A stretch of 6,845 bases of DNA from Moorella sp. UBA4076 (GTDB lineage: Bacteria > Bacillota > DSM-521 > Neomoorellales > Neomoorellaceae). Within the stretch, counting starts at the first letter, position 1. Each line of letters starts with the position of its first letter. The notes beneath the pieces were generated by a model. The model worked only from the letters and a program-made list of their open reading frames with translations. It did not search any database and was not told the origin of the DNA. The translations under genes were made by a program, and so were the position numbers. The stretch is from NCBI GenBank assembly GCA_002383405.1, contig DFYS01000013.1:1-6845 (forward strand), given 5' to 3'. Positions 1 through 5,394 of the stretch are shown one piece after another.

Positions 1-47
1 GCGCCCTCCGGGAACCTGCCCCACCTCGCCTACAATACTGCCGTTTT

Positions 48-86
48 CATCCTGCTGCTGGTGCCGCGCCGGCGGCATGGGCGTCT
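48..86 (-). repeat. Intergenic repeat, copy A (minus orientation)
   Basis: Read on the minus strand, this 39-bp stretch aligns without gaps to 5256-5294 on the plus strand with 35 of 39 bases identical. It starts AGACGCCC and ends AGCAGGATG. Its centre TGCCGCCGGCGCGGCA folds into a 6-bp hairpin with loop CGGC. In the other copy one G-C pair of that stem becomes G-U, so pairing is kept. It lies just downstream of a minus-strand terminator and contains no gene. The family identity of the repeat is unknown to me; only the similarity is directly seen. Confidence 0.75.
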
Positions 87-98
87 GTTCAGCGGCAC

Positions 99-127
99 AA
101 AAAAACGCCGTTCCCGGGGGGAACGGC
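99..127 (-). terminator. Intrinsic terminator on the minus strand
   Basis: On the minus strand a perfect 9-bp stem GCCGTTCCC/GGGAACGGC with a 3-base loop (positions 107-127) is followed by one G and seven consecutive T (plus strand A at 99-105). The plus-strand reading has no T run after the stem, so it works in one direction only. No minus-strand gene ends here, which implies that a non-coding or leader transcript comes from 130-370. Confidence 0.8.
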
Positions 128-274
128 CAGAGTTTAGCCGCCGGCGGGTGACCGGCGGCTTGGGAGAGGAGAAACCGGAGGAAGAGCTCATGGGGGAGGG
201 TTAATAAATAACCCTAAGCTCTTCACGGTAAACCTGACAACCAGGCTTACCGGTAAATATTATGGACGCCATCA
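99..274 (-). ncRNA. Candidate structured minus-strand RNA or leader of unknown class
   Basis: Four hairpins lie in series before a strong terminator, read on the minus strand. The first is an 11-bp stem (252-242 with 236-226, one G-U pair, 5-base loop). The second is a long two-part stem (224-217 with 188-181, inner 7 bp 215-209 with 203-197). The third is an 8-bp GC stem (159-152 with 144-137), and the fourth is the terminator. A TATAAT lies at 286-281, about 7 bases before the proposed 5' end, but I see no good -35. The longest minus ORF inside is 23 codons without a ribosome binding site. It could be a small RNA or a riboswitch/attenuator leader for a gene beyond the window edge. I do not recognise a known class; hairpins in series do not look like 6S RNA. 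Confidence 0.35.
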
Positions 275-360
275 AGGCAAATTATACCCAGTGGAGGAAA
301 ATATTTTTGCTTTTTTGCGCTTAATAGGCGCTGATGCTGTTCTTTTTTCCAGGCCTTTTA

Positions 361-369
361 TGCTATAAT
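361..369 (+). promoter_or_regulatory. Extended -10 promoter for rsmD
   Basis: TGCTATAAT is a perfect extended -10 (TGnTATAAT), ending 20 bases before the rsmD ATG. No clear -35 is present at 16-18 bases upstream (the sequence there is T-rich), which fits a promoter relying on the TG extension. The predicted start of transcription is near 376, leaving a leader of only about 14 bases that begins at the ribosome binding site. Confidence 0.6.
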
Positions 370-389
370 AGCGGAAGAGAGGTCGATTT

Positions 390-959
390 ATGTTAAGAAT
401 TATCGCCGGCCGGATGCGGGGACACCGCTTGCGCACCCCGAAAGGACGGACTACCCGCCCCACCAGCGACCGGGTCCGGGAAGCCCTGTTCAATATCCTG
501 GGCGGGCGGGTTATTGACAGCCGCTTCCTGGATCTCTTCGCCGGTTCCGGGGCTGTAGGGCTGGAGGCCTTGAGCCGGGGCGCCAGGGAAGCCGTTTTTA
601 TCGAGAATAACCGCCAGGCCCTGGCGTGCCTTCATGCCAACCTGGTCGCGGTCGGTTTTCAGGATCAGGGGCGCATTATGCCTGTCGATGCCCGCCGGGC
701 GCTGGTTGATCTGGCGGCCAGGGACTGCATTTTTGATCTGGTCTATATCGACCCGCCCTATCGCCAGGGATGGGGAGCTATTGTGCTGCCTATGGCAGCC
801 GCCGTCCTCGCCCCGGCGGGCCTGGCGATCCTGGAAACGGCCGCTGCCGAAGCCGGGTCACCACCAGCTGCTATGATTATGAAGGCCCGCAGGGTTTATG
901 GTGATACAGCTTTAAACTTCTATACCCGAGCAGGAGGGCTGGCTGGATGGAGTTTATAA
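390..959 (+). CDS. rsmD: 16S rRNA (guanine966-N2)-methyltransferase RsmD
   Basis: This 189-residue protein has the usual length for the family. It is a SAM-dependent enzyme that methylates N2 of G966 of 16S rRNA in the small subunit. The N-terminal block MLRIIAG with R-x-T-S-D-R-V-R-E-A-L-F-N (about residues 23-35) is typical. The SAM-binding motif FLDLFAGSGAVGLEAL is at 46-61, the acidic IEN loop at 71-73, and the catalytic DPPY at 121-124. GAGAGG at 376-381 supports the ATG start. It overlaps the next gene by 13 bp, so the two are probably translated together. In many Firmicutes coaD follows directly; here it does not. Confidence 0.95.
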   Translation: MLRIIAGRMRGHRLRTPKGRTTRPTSDRVREALFNILGGRVIDSRFLDLFAGSGAVGLEALSRGAREAVFIENNRQALACLHANLVAVGFQDQGRIMPVDARRALVDLAARDCIFDLVYIDPPYRQGWGAIVLPMAAAVLAPAGLAILETAAAEAGSPPAAMIMKARRVYGDTALNFYTRAGGLAGWSL

Positions 960-1456
960 CCCTGATTGAAGAAATGGAGAAAATAATCGAAAAGAGCCGC
1001 CACATTCCCCTGACAGGCAAGGTTTTCCTTGATGGCGACCTTTTCCTCGATTATCTGGACCGCCTGCGGACGTCGTTGCCCGAAGAGGTGCGCCAGGCGC
1101 GGTGGATAACTCAGGAGAAGGAGCGCCTGCTGGAGGAGGCCCGCCTGAAGGCCCGCGACCTTCTGACCGAGGCGGAAAAGCGGACGGAAATAATGGCCCA
1201 GGAAAATGAGCTGGTACGCAAGGCCAGGAACCAGGCGGGGGAAATTGTCAACCGCGCCCAGCGCCTGGCGGAGGAGATGCAAGCCGGAGCCCTCGGCTAC
1301 GCTGATGAGGTATTGAGCCGGCTGGAAGCCAATTTAAACCAGACCCTGGCCCAGGTACGCCAGGGGCGCCAGGAACTACAATCCTATCCCGGCGGGAGTA
1401 CGACGGCCGGGGAGGCTGCGGCGGCAGCCAGCCCGGTGACTTCAAAGGGTAGATAG
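947..1456 (+). CDS. Coiled-coil protein of the 'ATPase-like' family between rsmD and ylbJ
   Basis: This 169-residue protein has no signal peptide and no membrane segment. Residues 20-50 hold a conserved-looking block (PLTGKVFLDGD, then LPEEVRQARW at 44-53). Residues about 54-145 are a long charged helix rich in E, K, R, A and Q that should form a coiled coil. The tail after 147 is low-complexity (Gly, Ser, Thr, Ala). I recognise the pattern from clostridial proteins often labelled 'ATPase' or V-type ATPase subunit-like, but there is no Walker A motif, so that label is doubtful. The resemblance is to ATP synthase b/E-type stalk helices or DivIVA-like proteins in composition only. AGGAGG at 932-937 sits 9 bases before the ATG, which lies inside the rsmD end. 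Its stop codon TAG is the start of repeat copy C. Function unknown. Confidence 0.85.
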   Translation: MEFITLIEEMEKIIEKSRHIPLTGKVFLDGDLFLDYLDRLRTSLPEEVRQARWITQEKERLLEEARLKARDLLTEAEKRTEIMAQENELVRKARNQAGEIVNRAQRLAEEMQAGALGYADEVLSRLEANLNQTLAQVRQGRQELQSYPGGSTTAGEAAAAASPVTSKGR

Positions 1457-1501
1457 ACGCCCGGGCCGGGGGTACCCTCTCACTTCCCACTTCTATTTCA
1501 G
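1455..1501 (+). repeat. Intergenic repeat, copy C (short version)
   Basis: This stretch fills the gap between two converging genes. Its left end AGACGCCCGGGCCG matches the first 14 bases of the copy at 5256 with one difference. Its last 20 bases, ending TTTCAG, match 5305-5324 at 16 of 20 positions. The middle is shorter by about 22 bases. The left end supplies the TAG stop of the coiled-coil gene; the right end (TCA on plus) supplies the TGA stop of ylbJ. No terminator-like T run is present. Confidence 0.55.
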
Positions 1502-2721
1502 AACCGCCGGCGGAAAAAATGGCGGGCCGCCAGACCTATCCCGGCCAGGCCAAAAAGCCCTGCCATCAGGGTAAGGGTAAAGCCGGTATAATACACCCAC
1601 AGGGTAAGCCAGGGGGTTCCCGGCAGCGGGGTAATTTCCGGAGCCAGCCACAACAGGACCGGCCGGGCCGGACCCTGACAGAGATGGACCAGTACGGCAG
1701 CCAGAAAGCCATGGAGCAGGCGGGCCAGGATAAAGGGTCCCAGGCGCAAATCAGTATGGCTGACCATGGCTGCCACCTGCCCCAGAATCGATAGCCCGGC
1801 CCAGCCCAGAATCAGGCTGATGGCCGTTAACTGTTCCAGGGTGCCGGCGGTTGCTTCGCTGGCAAATTTGGCCCCCATGGTCATTTCCAGGACGCCGGCG
1901 GCCAGGGCGGGGGCGATATCCGGGCTTAAACCAAAGGGGGCACTGGCATAAAGGAGAATTTGACCCAGGGGCCCCAGCAGGCCCAGGATGGTGGCCACCT
2001 GGATGATAACGCTGAACAGGATGATAAAGCCGCCGATGGTAATCAGCGTCTGGAAGGAACGGCTGACGGCATCCCCCAGGAGCTGTCCCGGGGGGCGGCC
2101 GTCGCGTTGTTGCGCCAGGAGCATGGCCCGCCAGGCCCGCCGCGGTAAGGTCAGGAGCGAACAAGCCGCCGGCGGTGAGGGAGTTGCCCGGCGGCCATAG
2201 AAGCGGAACAGGAGGCCCACGCAGAAGTTGGCGCCGTAATGGGCACCGGCCAGGACCGGCCCCAGGGCCGGGTTATGGAGCATACCCACGGCTACTGCCC
2301 CCAGCATAAAAAGGGGGCTGGCGTTGTTGGTGAAACAAATGAGCCTTTCCCCTTCCACCCGGGTGACCAGGCCCTGCTGGCGCAGCTGGGCAGTAAGCAT
2401 GGCGCTGATGGGGGAACCGGAGGTATACCCCATGGCCATAATAAAGGCACCGCTGCCCGGGACGTTGAAGAGGGGCCGCATCACCGGTTCCAGGAGTACA
2501 CCGAGGAAATGGACAATTCCCAGCCCCATAAAAAGCTGGGCGATGATGAAAAAGGGCAGCAGGGCTGGAACGACGATTTCCCACCAGGCGCGCAGGCCGC
2601 GCAGGGCAGCCTGAAAAATCGGTTGCGGGAACAGAATAATGGCCAGCGCCAGAACCATAACGGCCAGGACGGTCAAAAGGGGGGCCAGGTTATGGCTGAT
2701 GATGAGCACCTGGCGGCGCAC
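1498..2721 (-). CDS. ylbJ: Sporulation integral membrane protein YlbJ
   Basis: The protein has 407 residues from the preferred GTG at 2721, or 410 from an in-frame GTG at 2730. I chose 2721 because GAGGTGA on the minus strand lies 5 bases before it, while the 2730 codon is part of that ribosome binding site. It is a polytopic membrane protein of the nucleoside-recognition (Gate) superfamily. Hydrophobic stretches lie (410 numbering) near 17-34, 51-79, 93-110, 138-176, 229-260, 301-322, 333-350 and 374-402. Diagnostic motifs are MGYTSGSPISAMLTAQL (100-116) and FTNNASPLFMLGAVAVGM (133-150), repeated more loosely as EMTMGAKFASE (282-292). In Bacillus subtilis YlbJ is needed for heat-resistant spores and is made under sigma-E. 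It converges with the coiled-coil gene and diverges from ackA. The substrate is not known. Confidence 0.9.
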   Translation of the reverse strand: MRRQVLIISHNLAPLLTVLAVMVLALAIILFPQPIFQAALRGLRAWWEIVVPALLPFFIIAQLFMGLGIVHFLGVLLEPVMRPLFNVPGSGAFIMAMGYTSGSPISAMLTAQLRQQGLVTRVEGERLICFTNNASPLFMLGAVAVGMLHNPALGPVLAGAHYGANFCVGLLFRFYGRRATPSPPAACSLLTLPRRAWRAMLLAQQRDGRPPGQLLGDAVSRSFQTLITIGGFIILFSVIIQVATILGLLGPLGQILLYASAPFGLSPDIAPALAAGVLEMTMGAKFASEATAGTLEQLTAISLILGWAGLSILGQVAAMVSHTDLRLGPFILARLLHGFLAAVLVHLCQGPARPVLLWLAPEITPLPGTPWLTLWVYYTGFTLTLMAGLFGLAGIGLAARHFFRRRF

Positions 2722-2836
2722 CGAGGTCACCTCTTCAAGGACATCTTCTTAAGCAATATACGCCGCCGGCTTGATTTTAGAAGCAACAGGCGCAAGGATT
2801 GCCGTCTTTGTGCGAATTTTAACGAGGAGGTTGACT

Positions 2837-2865
2837 TTGAACGCCTGATAGTACCATGCTAATAG
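2837..2865 (+). promoter_or_regulatory. Possible ackA promoter (weak)
   Basis: TTGAAC (2837-2842), 17 bases, then TAATAG (2860-2865), preceded by TGC as in extended -10 elements. An overlapping TTGACT lies at 2831-2836. The -10 match is poor (3 of 6), so this is a guess; it would give a leader of about 80 bases before the ackA start. Confidence 0.25.
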
Positions 2866-2906
2866 AGGCAGGAGGGGCTCTGCGCCGCATTGGAACACCA
2901 GGGTAA

Positions 2907-2935
2907 CATATAGCAAGCAAACCAAATAATAGCAA
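2907..2935 (-). promoter_or_regulatory. Possible ylbJ promoter on the minus strand
   Basis: On the minus strand TTGCTA (2935-2930), a 17-base spacer, and TATATG (2912-2907) preceded by TGC form a sigma-A-like promoter. It would give ylbJ a leader of about 180 bases. The -35 box overlaps the ackA ribosome binding region, so the two genes might affect each other. A sigma-E promoter would be expected for ylbJ; I could not find one with confidence. Confidence 0.3.
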
Positions 2936-2952
2936 TGGAGGGATTGATTTTT

Positions 2953-4146
2953 ATGAACATTTTAGTACTCAACTGCGGCAGTTCCTCAGTCAAGTATCAA
3001 CTCTTCGATATGCAGGACGAAAGCGTCTTGGCCAAAGGGTTGGTCGAAAGGATCGGCATCGAGGGTTCGGTCCTGACCCACCGGCCCGCGGGTAAAGAAA
3101 AGCTGGTCCGGGAGACCGCTATTCCCGACCATAAAGTTGCCATCCGCCTCTGTCTGGAAGCGCTGGCTGATCCCCATTACGGTGTGATTAAAGACTTCAG
3201 CGCTATCGGCGCCATCGGCCACCGGGTGGTCCACGGCGGCGATTTTTCCGCTTCCGTGCTGGCAAACCAGGAAACGAAAGCCATTTTGCGGGAGCTCCAG
3301 GTCCTGGCCCCCTTGCATAACCCTCCTGGCCTGCGGGGGATTGAAGCCTGCGAGGAAATACTGCCCGGCATGCCTCAGGTGTGCGTCTTCGATACAGCCT
3401 TCCACCAGAGCCTGCCCGCTTATGCCTATACTTACAGCCTTCCCTATGAACTGTGTCAGCGCCATCATATCCGCCGCTATGGTTTTCATGGTACTTCGCA
3501 CCGCTATGTAACCCTGCGGGCCGCCACCCTGACCGGTAAACCCCTGGAAGAATTCAACGCCGTTACCTGCCACCTGGGGAATGGCTCCAGCATCACTGCC
3601 GTCAAAAACGGTCGCTCTTATGATACCAGCATGGGCTTTACCCCCCTGGCCGGCCTGACCATGGGCACCCGCTGCGGTGATATCGATCCGGCCATTATCA
3701 CCTTCCTCATGGTCAAGGAAGGCTACACCCCGGCGGATATGGACCGTTTGATGAACCGCCAGTCCGGGGTTCTGGGGGTCTCCGGTGTCAGCAGCGATTT
3801 TCGCGACATTGAAGCCGCTATGGCAGCGGGCAATGAGCGCGCCCGCCTGGCCTGGGATGTTTTTATCTATACGGCCAAAAAATACATCGGCGCCTATGCA
3901 GCCGCCCTGAACGGCATTGAAGCCCTGGTCTTCACCGCCGGCCTGGGAGAGAATTCGGCAGCAGCCAGAGAAGCCATTTGCCAGGATATGGACTACCTGG
4001 GCATCAGGATTGACCGGGAAAAGAACCAGATCCGGGGCCAGGAAAGGGAAATCACCGCCCCCGGCGCCCGCGTCCGTACCTTGATCATCCCCACCAATGA
4101 AGAGCTGATGATCGCCCGCGATACCCTGGCCATCGTCCAGGCCTGA
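2953..4146 (+). CDS. ackA: Acetate kinase
   Basis: This 397-residue protein has full family length. It catalyses acetyl phosphate + ADP = acetate + ATP in the cytosol, the ATP-yielding end of acetogenesis. ASKHA-fold signatures are present: NCGSSSVK at 7-14, GHRVVHGG at 89-96, H122, D147, the GFHGTSH block at 177-183, CHLGNGSS at 206-213, MGTRCGDIDP at 237-246, FTAGLGENS at 327-335 and NEE at 382-384. The residues matching catalytic R91, H123, D148, H180, R241 and E384 of the Methanosarcina enzyme are all there, mostly shifted by one. An upstream in-frame ATG at 2935 overlaps the ribosome binding site GGAGGG (2937-2942), so ATG 2953 is preferred. No pta lies beside it; acetogens of this type use PduL-type phosphotransacetylases coded elsewhere (established for M. 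thermoacetica). The last codons resemble the downstream repeats. Confidence 0.96.
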   Translation: MNILVLNCGSSSVKYQLFDMQDESVLAKGLVERIGIEGSVLTHRPAGKEKLVRETAIPDHKVAIRLCLEALADPHYGVIKDFSAIGAIGHRVVHGGDFSASVLANQETKAILRELQVLAPLHNPPGLRGIEACEEILPGMPQVCVFDTAFHQSLPAYAYTYSLPYELCQRHHIRRYGFHGTSHRYVTLRAATLTGKPLEEFNAVTCHLGNGSSITAVKNGRSYDTSMGFTPLAGLTMGTRCGDIDPAIITFLMVKEGYTPADMDRLMNRQSGVLGVSGVSSDFRDIEAAMAAGNERARLAWDVFIYTAKKYIGAYAAALNGIEALVFTAGLGENSAAAREAICQDMDYLGIRIDREKNQIRGQEREITAPGARVRTLIIPTNEELMIARDTLAIVQA

Positions 4147-4150
4147 CGCA
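4126..4150 (+). repeat. ackA 3' end, related to the downstream repeats
   Basis: This stretch covers the last seven ackA codons, the stop codon and one base beyond. It matches 4261-4285 at 22 of 25 bases. It is itself an imperfect palindrome (CCTGG...CCAGG with GCG...CGC flanks). Confidence 0.6.
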
Positions 4151-4243
4151 GCCCCCTCTAAATAGGCGCCATGTCCAGGATGAGCCATGCCTTTTGTCGC
4201 GGTAATTCAACGAGTAAATGCGGAAATATCGCGCGCAAGCAGG

Positions 4244-4275
4244 TTTTAGATGCGTCAGCACTGGCCATTGTCCAG
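4244..4275 (+). repeat. Direct repeat, copy 1
   Basis: These 32 bp match 4390-4421 with 31 identities, offset 146 bp. The copy starts in TTTT[A/T]GATGCG and ends at TGTCCAG. It includes the left arm and loop of the palindrome. Confidence 0.9.
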
Positions 4276-4286
4276 TGCTGACGCAT
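4250..4286. repeat. Perfect 15-bp inverted repeat (palindrome), 7-bp loop
   Basis: The left arm ATGCGTCAGCACTGG (4250-4264) is the exact reverse complement of 4272-4286; the loop is CCATTGT. No T run follows on either strand, so it is not a standard intrinsic terminator, though its stem could stall polymerase or protect the ackA mRNA 3' end. The right half resembles the ackA stop region. Confidence 0.9.
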
Positions 4287-4389
4287 GAGGCGCAGGCATG
4301 GCATTGTATAAGGTGTTCAGGGGATCTTACTAAAATTTTTATCGCAGCAATCTTATGCTTAGATCTTTGGCGGACAAGGGTTATAGCGA

Positions 4390-4421
4390 TTTTTGATGCG
4401 TCAGCACTGGCCATTGTCCAG
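4390..4421 (+). repeat. Direct repeat, copy 2, abutting the yceD promoter
   Basis: This copy is identical to 4244-4275 at 31 of 32 bases. Beyond it the right arm of the palindrome is not kept: the sequence reads CCAGGC, as in ackA (CCAGGCC), rather than CCAGTGC. It then runs straight into TTGACA, the -35 box of the next promoter. Confidence 0.9.
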
Positions 4422-4426
4422 GCAGG

Positions 4427-4456
4427 TTGACACCCGGCCGGCCTTTCCGGTATAAT
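4427..4456 (+). promoter_or_regulatory. Consensus sigma-A promoter for yceD-rpmF
   Basis: Perfect TTGACA (4427-4432), an 18-base GC-rich spacer and perfect TATAAT (4451-4456). The predicted start of transcription is 4462-4464, at or within two bases of the first possible start codon, so the mRNA is leaderless or nearly so. High expression fits a ribosomal protein transcript. Confidence 0.85.
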
Positions 4457-4463
4457 CTACACG

Positions 4464-5039
4464 GTGAATGTGGTGAAAATTGGTGTCAGTGACTTAAAGA
4501 CGAAGCCGGGAAGCGAGCACGAGTTTAGAACCCAGGCAAGCTGGTCTCACCTGGTGACCGCTGCCGCCCGGGTTCCTATTGTCGCGCCGGTACGTGTTTA
4601 CGGCCGGGTGACCAATAGCGGCCGTTTCCTGGTAGTCAGGGGGCAGGTGGCTACTACCCTGGAGTTAACCTGCGACCGTTGCCTGGGCCACTACCGCTAT
4701 TCGGTAGTAGCCCCCCTGGAAGAGGAGTATGCTCTTGCCGGGCGCCTGCCGGCCACCGGCGAAGATGGCGACGCAAACAGTACGATGCAGCCGCTGGCAG
4801 GGGATTTCATTGATTTAAGGCTGCCGGTGGAGGAAACCCTTATTCTGGCCCTGCCGATGAAATGGCTCTGCCGGGAGAGCTGCCAGGGTCTTTGTTCCCA
4901 CTGTGGCCGGAATTTGAATGAGGGGCCATGCCAGTGTAACGACCGGACGGTTGACCCCCGCCTGGCGGTACTGGAAGGGCTGCTGCCAGATGACACCATT
5001 GTCAAAGAAGGAGCCCCTCATGGTGGCGCGCGCCACTAG
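4464..5039 (+). CDS. yceD: YceD / DUF177 family protein, upstream of L32
   Basis: This 191-residue cytosolic protein belongs to the DUF177 family, whose gene almost always precedes rpmF. Family members are linked to 23S rRNA or 50S assembly, but the exact role is not settled. Visible marks are LTCDRCL at 68-74, eight cysteines (70, 73, 136, 140, 144, 147, 156, 158) with the block CRESCQGLCSHCGRNL (136-151), and the C-terminal DPRLAVLEGLL (164-174). The cysteine arrangement suggests metal binding. The start is uncertain: in-frame GTG codons lie at 4464, 4470 and 4473, all at or just after the predicted transcription start. GTG 4473 would have only GGTGA (4463-4467) as a ribosome binding site. 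rpmF follows after 35 bp. Confidence 0.9.
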   Translation: MNVVKIGVSDLKTKPGSEHEFRTQASWSHLVTAAARVPIVAPVRVYGRVTNSGRFLVVRGQVATTLELTCDRCLGHYRYSVVAPLEEEYALAGRLPATGEDGDANSTMQPLAGDFIDLRLPVEETLILALPMKWLCRESCQGLCSHCGRNLNEGPCQCNDRTVDPRLAVLEGLLPDDTIVKEGAPHGGARH

Positions 5040-5074
5040 CGAACCATGAAAATATTGGTAAGGAGAGGATTGGA

Positions 5075-5257
5075 TTGGGTGTACCTAAAAGGAGGACCTC
5101 CAAGACCCGCAAAAATAAACGCCGCTCCATCTGGGGCCAGATGGCGGCACCCTCGCTGGTTGAATGTCCTCAGTGCCATCAGCTGAAGCAGAACCACCGG
5201 GTTTGCCCCAAATGCGGCTACTACAAGGGGCGCGAAGTGATCAAAGTAGCCGAATAG
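5075..5257 (+). CDS. rpmF: 50S ribosomal protein L32
   Basis: This 60-residue protein has normal length. The basic N-terminus (MGVPKRRTSKTRKNKRRSIW) is the L32 signature. Four cysteines in CPQC (31-34) and CPKC (44-47) form a zinc ribbon, so this is the zinc-binding (C+) form. The start is TTG at 5075, six bases after GGAGAGG (5062-5068); no in-frame ATG or GTG is nearby. It is cotranscribed with yceD from the 4427 promoter and stops at the terminator at 5326. Its stop codon overlaps repeat copy B. Confidence 0.95.
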   Translation: MGVPKRRTSKTRKNKRRSIWGQMAAPSLVECPQCHQLKQNHRVCPKCGYYKGREVIKVAE

Positions 5258-5324
5258 ACGCCCGTGCCGCCGGCGTGGCAGCAGCAGAAGGATGCCAGCC
5301 TCCCACTTCCTACATCATTTTCAG
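5256..5324 (+). repeat. Intergenic repeat, copy B (long version)
   Basis: The first 39 bases match copy A (minus strand 86-48) at 35 of 39 positions. The first 14 and last 20 bases match copy C (1455-1501). It begins inside the rpmF stop codon and ends just before the terminator hairpin. Positions 5296-5310 also match 6218-6232 at 13 of 15 bases, a possible fragment of a fourth copy upstream of plsX. No coding capacity is seen. Confidence 0.7.
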
Positions 5325-5325
5325 G

Positions 5326-5352
5326 GTCGGCAAATATTGCCGGCTATTTTTT
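5326..5352 (+). terminator. Intrinsic terminator after rpmF
   Basis: An 8-bp stem GTCGGCAA/TTGCCGGC (5326-5333 with 5337-5344, one G-U pair) with loop ATA is followed by TATTTTTT. It ends the yceD-rpmF transcript and insulates fapR, whose promoter starts three bases later. Confidence 0.85.
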
Positions 5353-5354
5353 AC

Positions 5355-5383
5355 TTGCATAAATATGCCAGGATCATTATAAT
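5355..5383 (+). promoter_or_regulatory. fapR promoter
   Basis: TTGCAT (5355-5360), exactly 17 bases, then perfect TATAAT (5378-5383). The predicted transcription start is about 5390, giving a leader of about 46 bases. A small perfect dyad GCATA-AA-TATGC (5357-5368) overlaps the -35 box and spacer. Confidence 0.75.
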
Positions 5384-5394
5384 ATAAATATGGC

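Larger units (their letters stand above)
2722..2952. other. Divergent intergenic region between ylbJ and ackA
   Basis: These 231 bp contain no supported gene. They must hold the promoters for both divergent genes. Short imperfect hairpins are present (for example GCCT...AGGC around 2844-2869) but none looks like a terminator or a known riboswitch. Candidate promoters on each strand are listed separately. Confidence 0.6.
4147..4463. other. Gene-free region between ackA and yceD
   Basis: Across 317 bp I see no supported gene and no clear intrinsic terminator for ackA. Positions 4151-4243 show nothing recognisable. The rest holds a perfect inverted repeat (4250-4286), an AT-richer spacer (4301-4394), a second partial repeat copy (4390-4421) and the yceD promoter. 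A 70-codon plus-strand frame at 4218-4430 lacks a ribosome binding site and is judged spurious, although it ends in ALAIVQAG, like the AckA tail TLAIVQA. Confidence 0.7.

Noticed and set aside
1..205. Open plus-strand frame from the window edge to a TAA near 205, with a hydrophobic stretch AYNTAVFILLLVP
   Set aside because: Much of it is the minus-strand repeat copy A and the terminator hairpin; after residue 25 it is arginine-rich low-quality sequence. A short true gene end in the first 47 bases cannot be excluded.
272..493. 73-codon minus-strand frame overlapping the rsmD start
   Set aside because: It is mostly antisense to rsmD, has no ribosome binding site and no recognisable motif.
2239..2862. 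207-codon plus-strand frame across the ylbJ start region
   Set aside because: It is antisense to ylbJ with composition typical of a shadow frame; ylbJ has family motifs.
2986..4188. 400-codon minus-strand frame opposite ackA
   Set aside because: Long antisense frames are common opposite GC-rich genes; ackA carries every catalytic residue and this frame has no domain signal.
4250..4286. Palindrome as ackA intrinsic terminator
   Set aside because: No T run follows the stem on either strand.
4218..4430. 70-codon plus-strand frame after ackA
   Set aside because: No ribosome binding site, built from the two direct repeats; the AckA-like tail is explained by the repeat similarity.
48..5294. CRISPR array or transposon formed by the repeats
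   Set aside because: Copies are few, irregularly spaced, in both orientations, and no transposase or cas gene is present.
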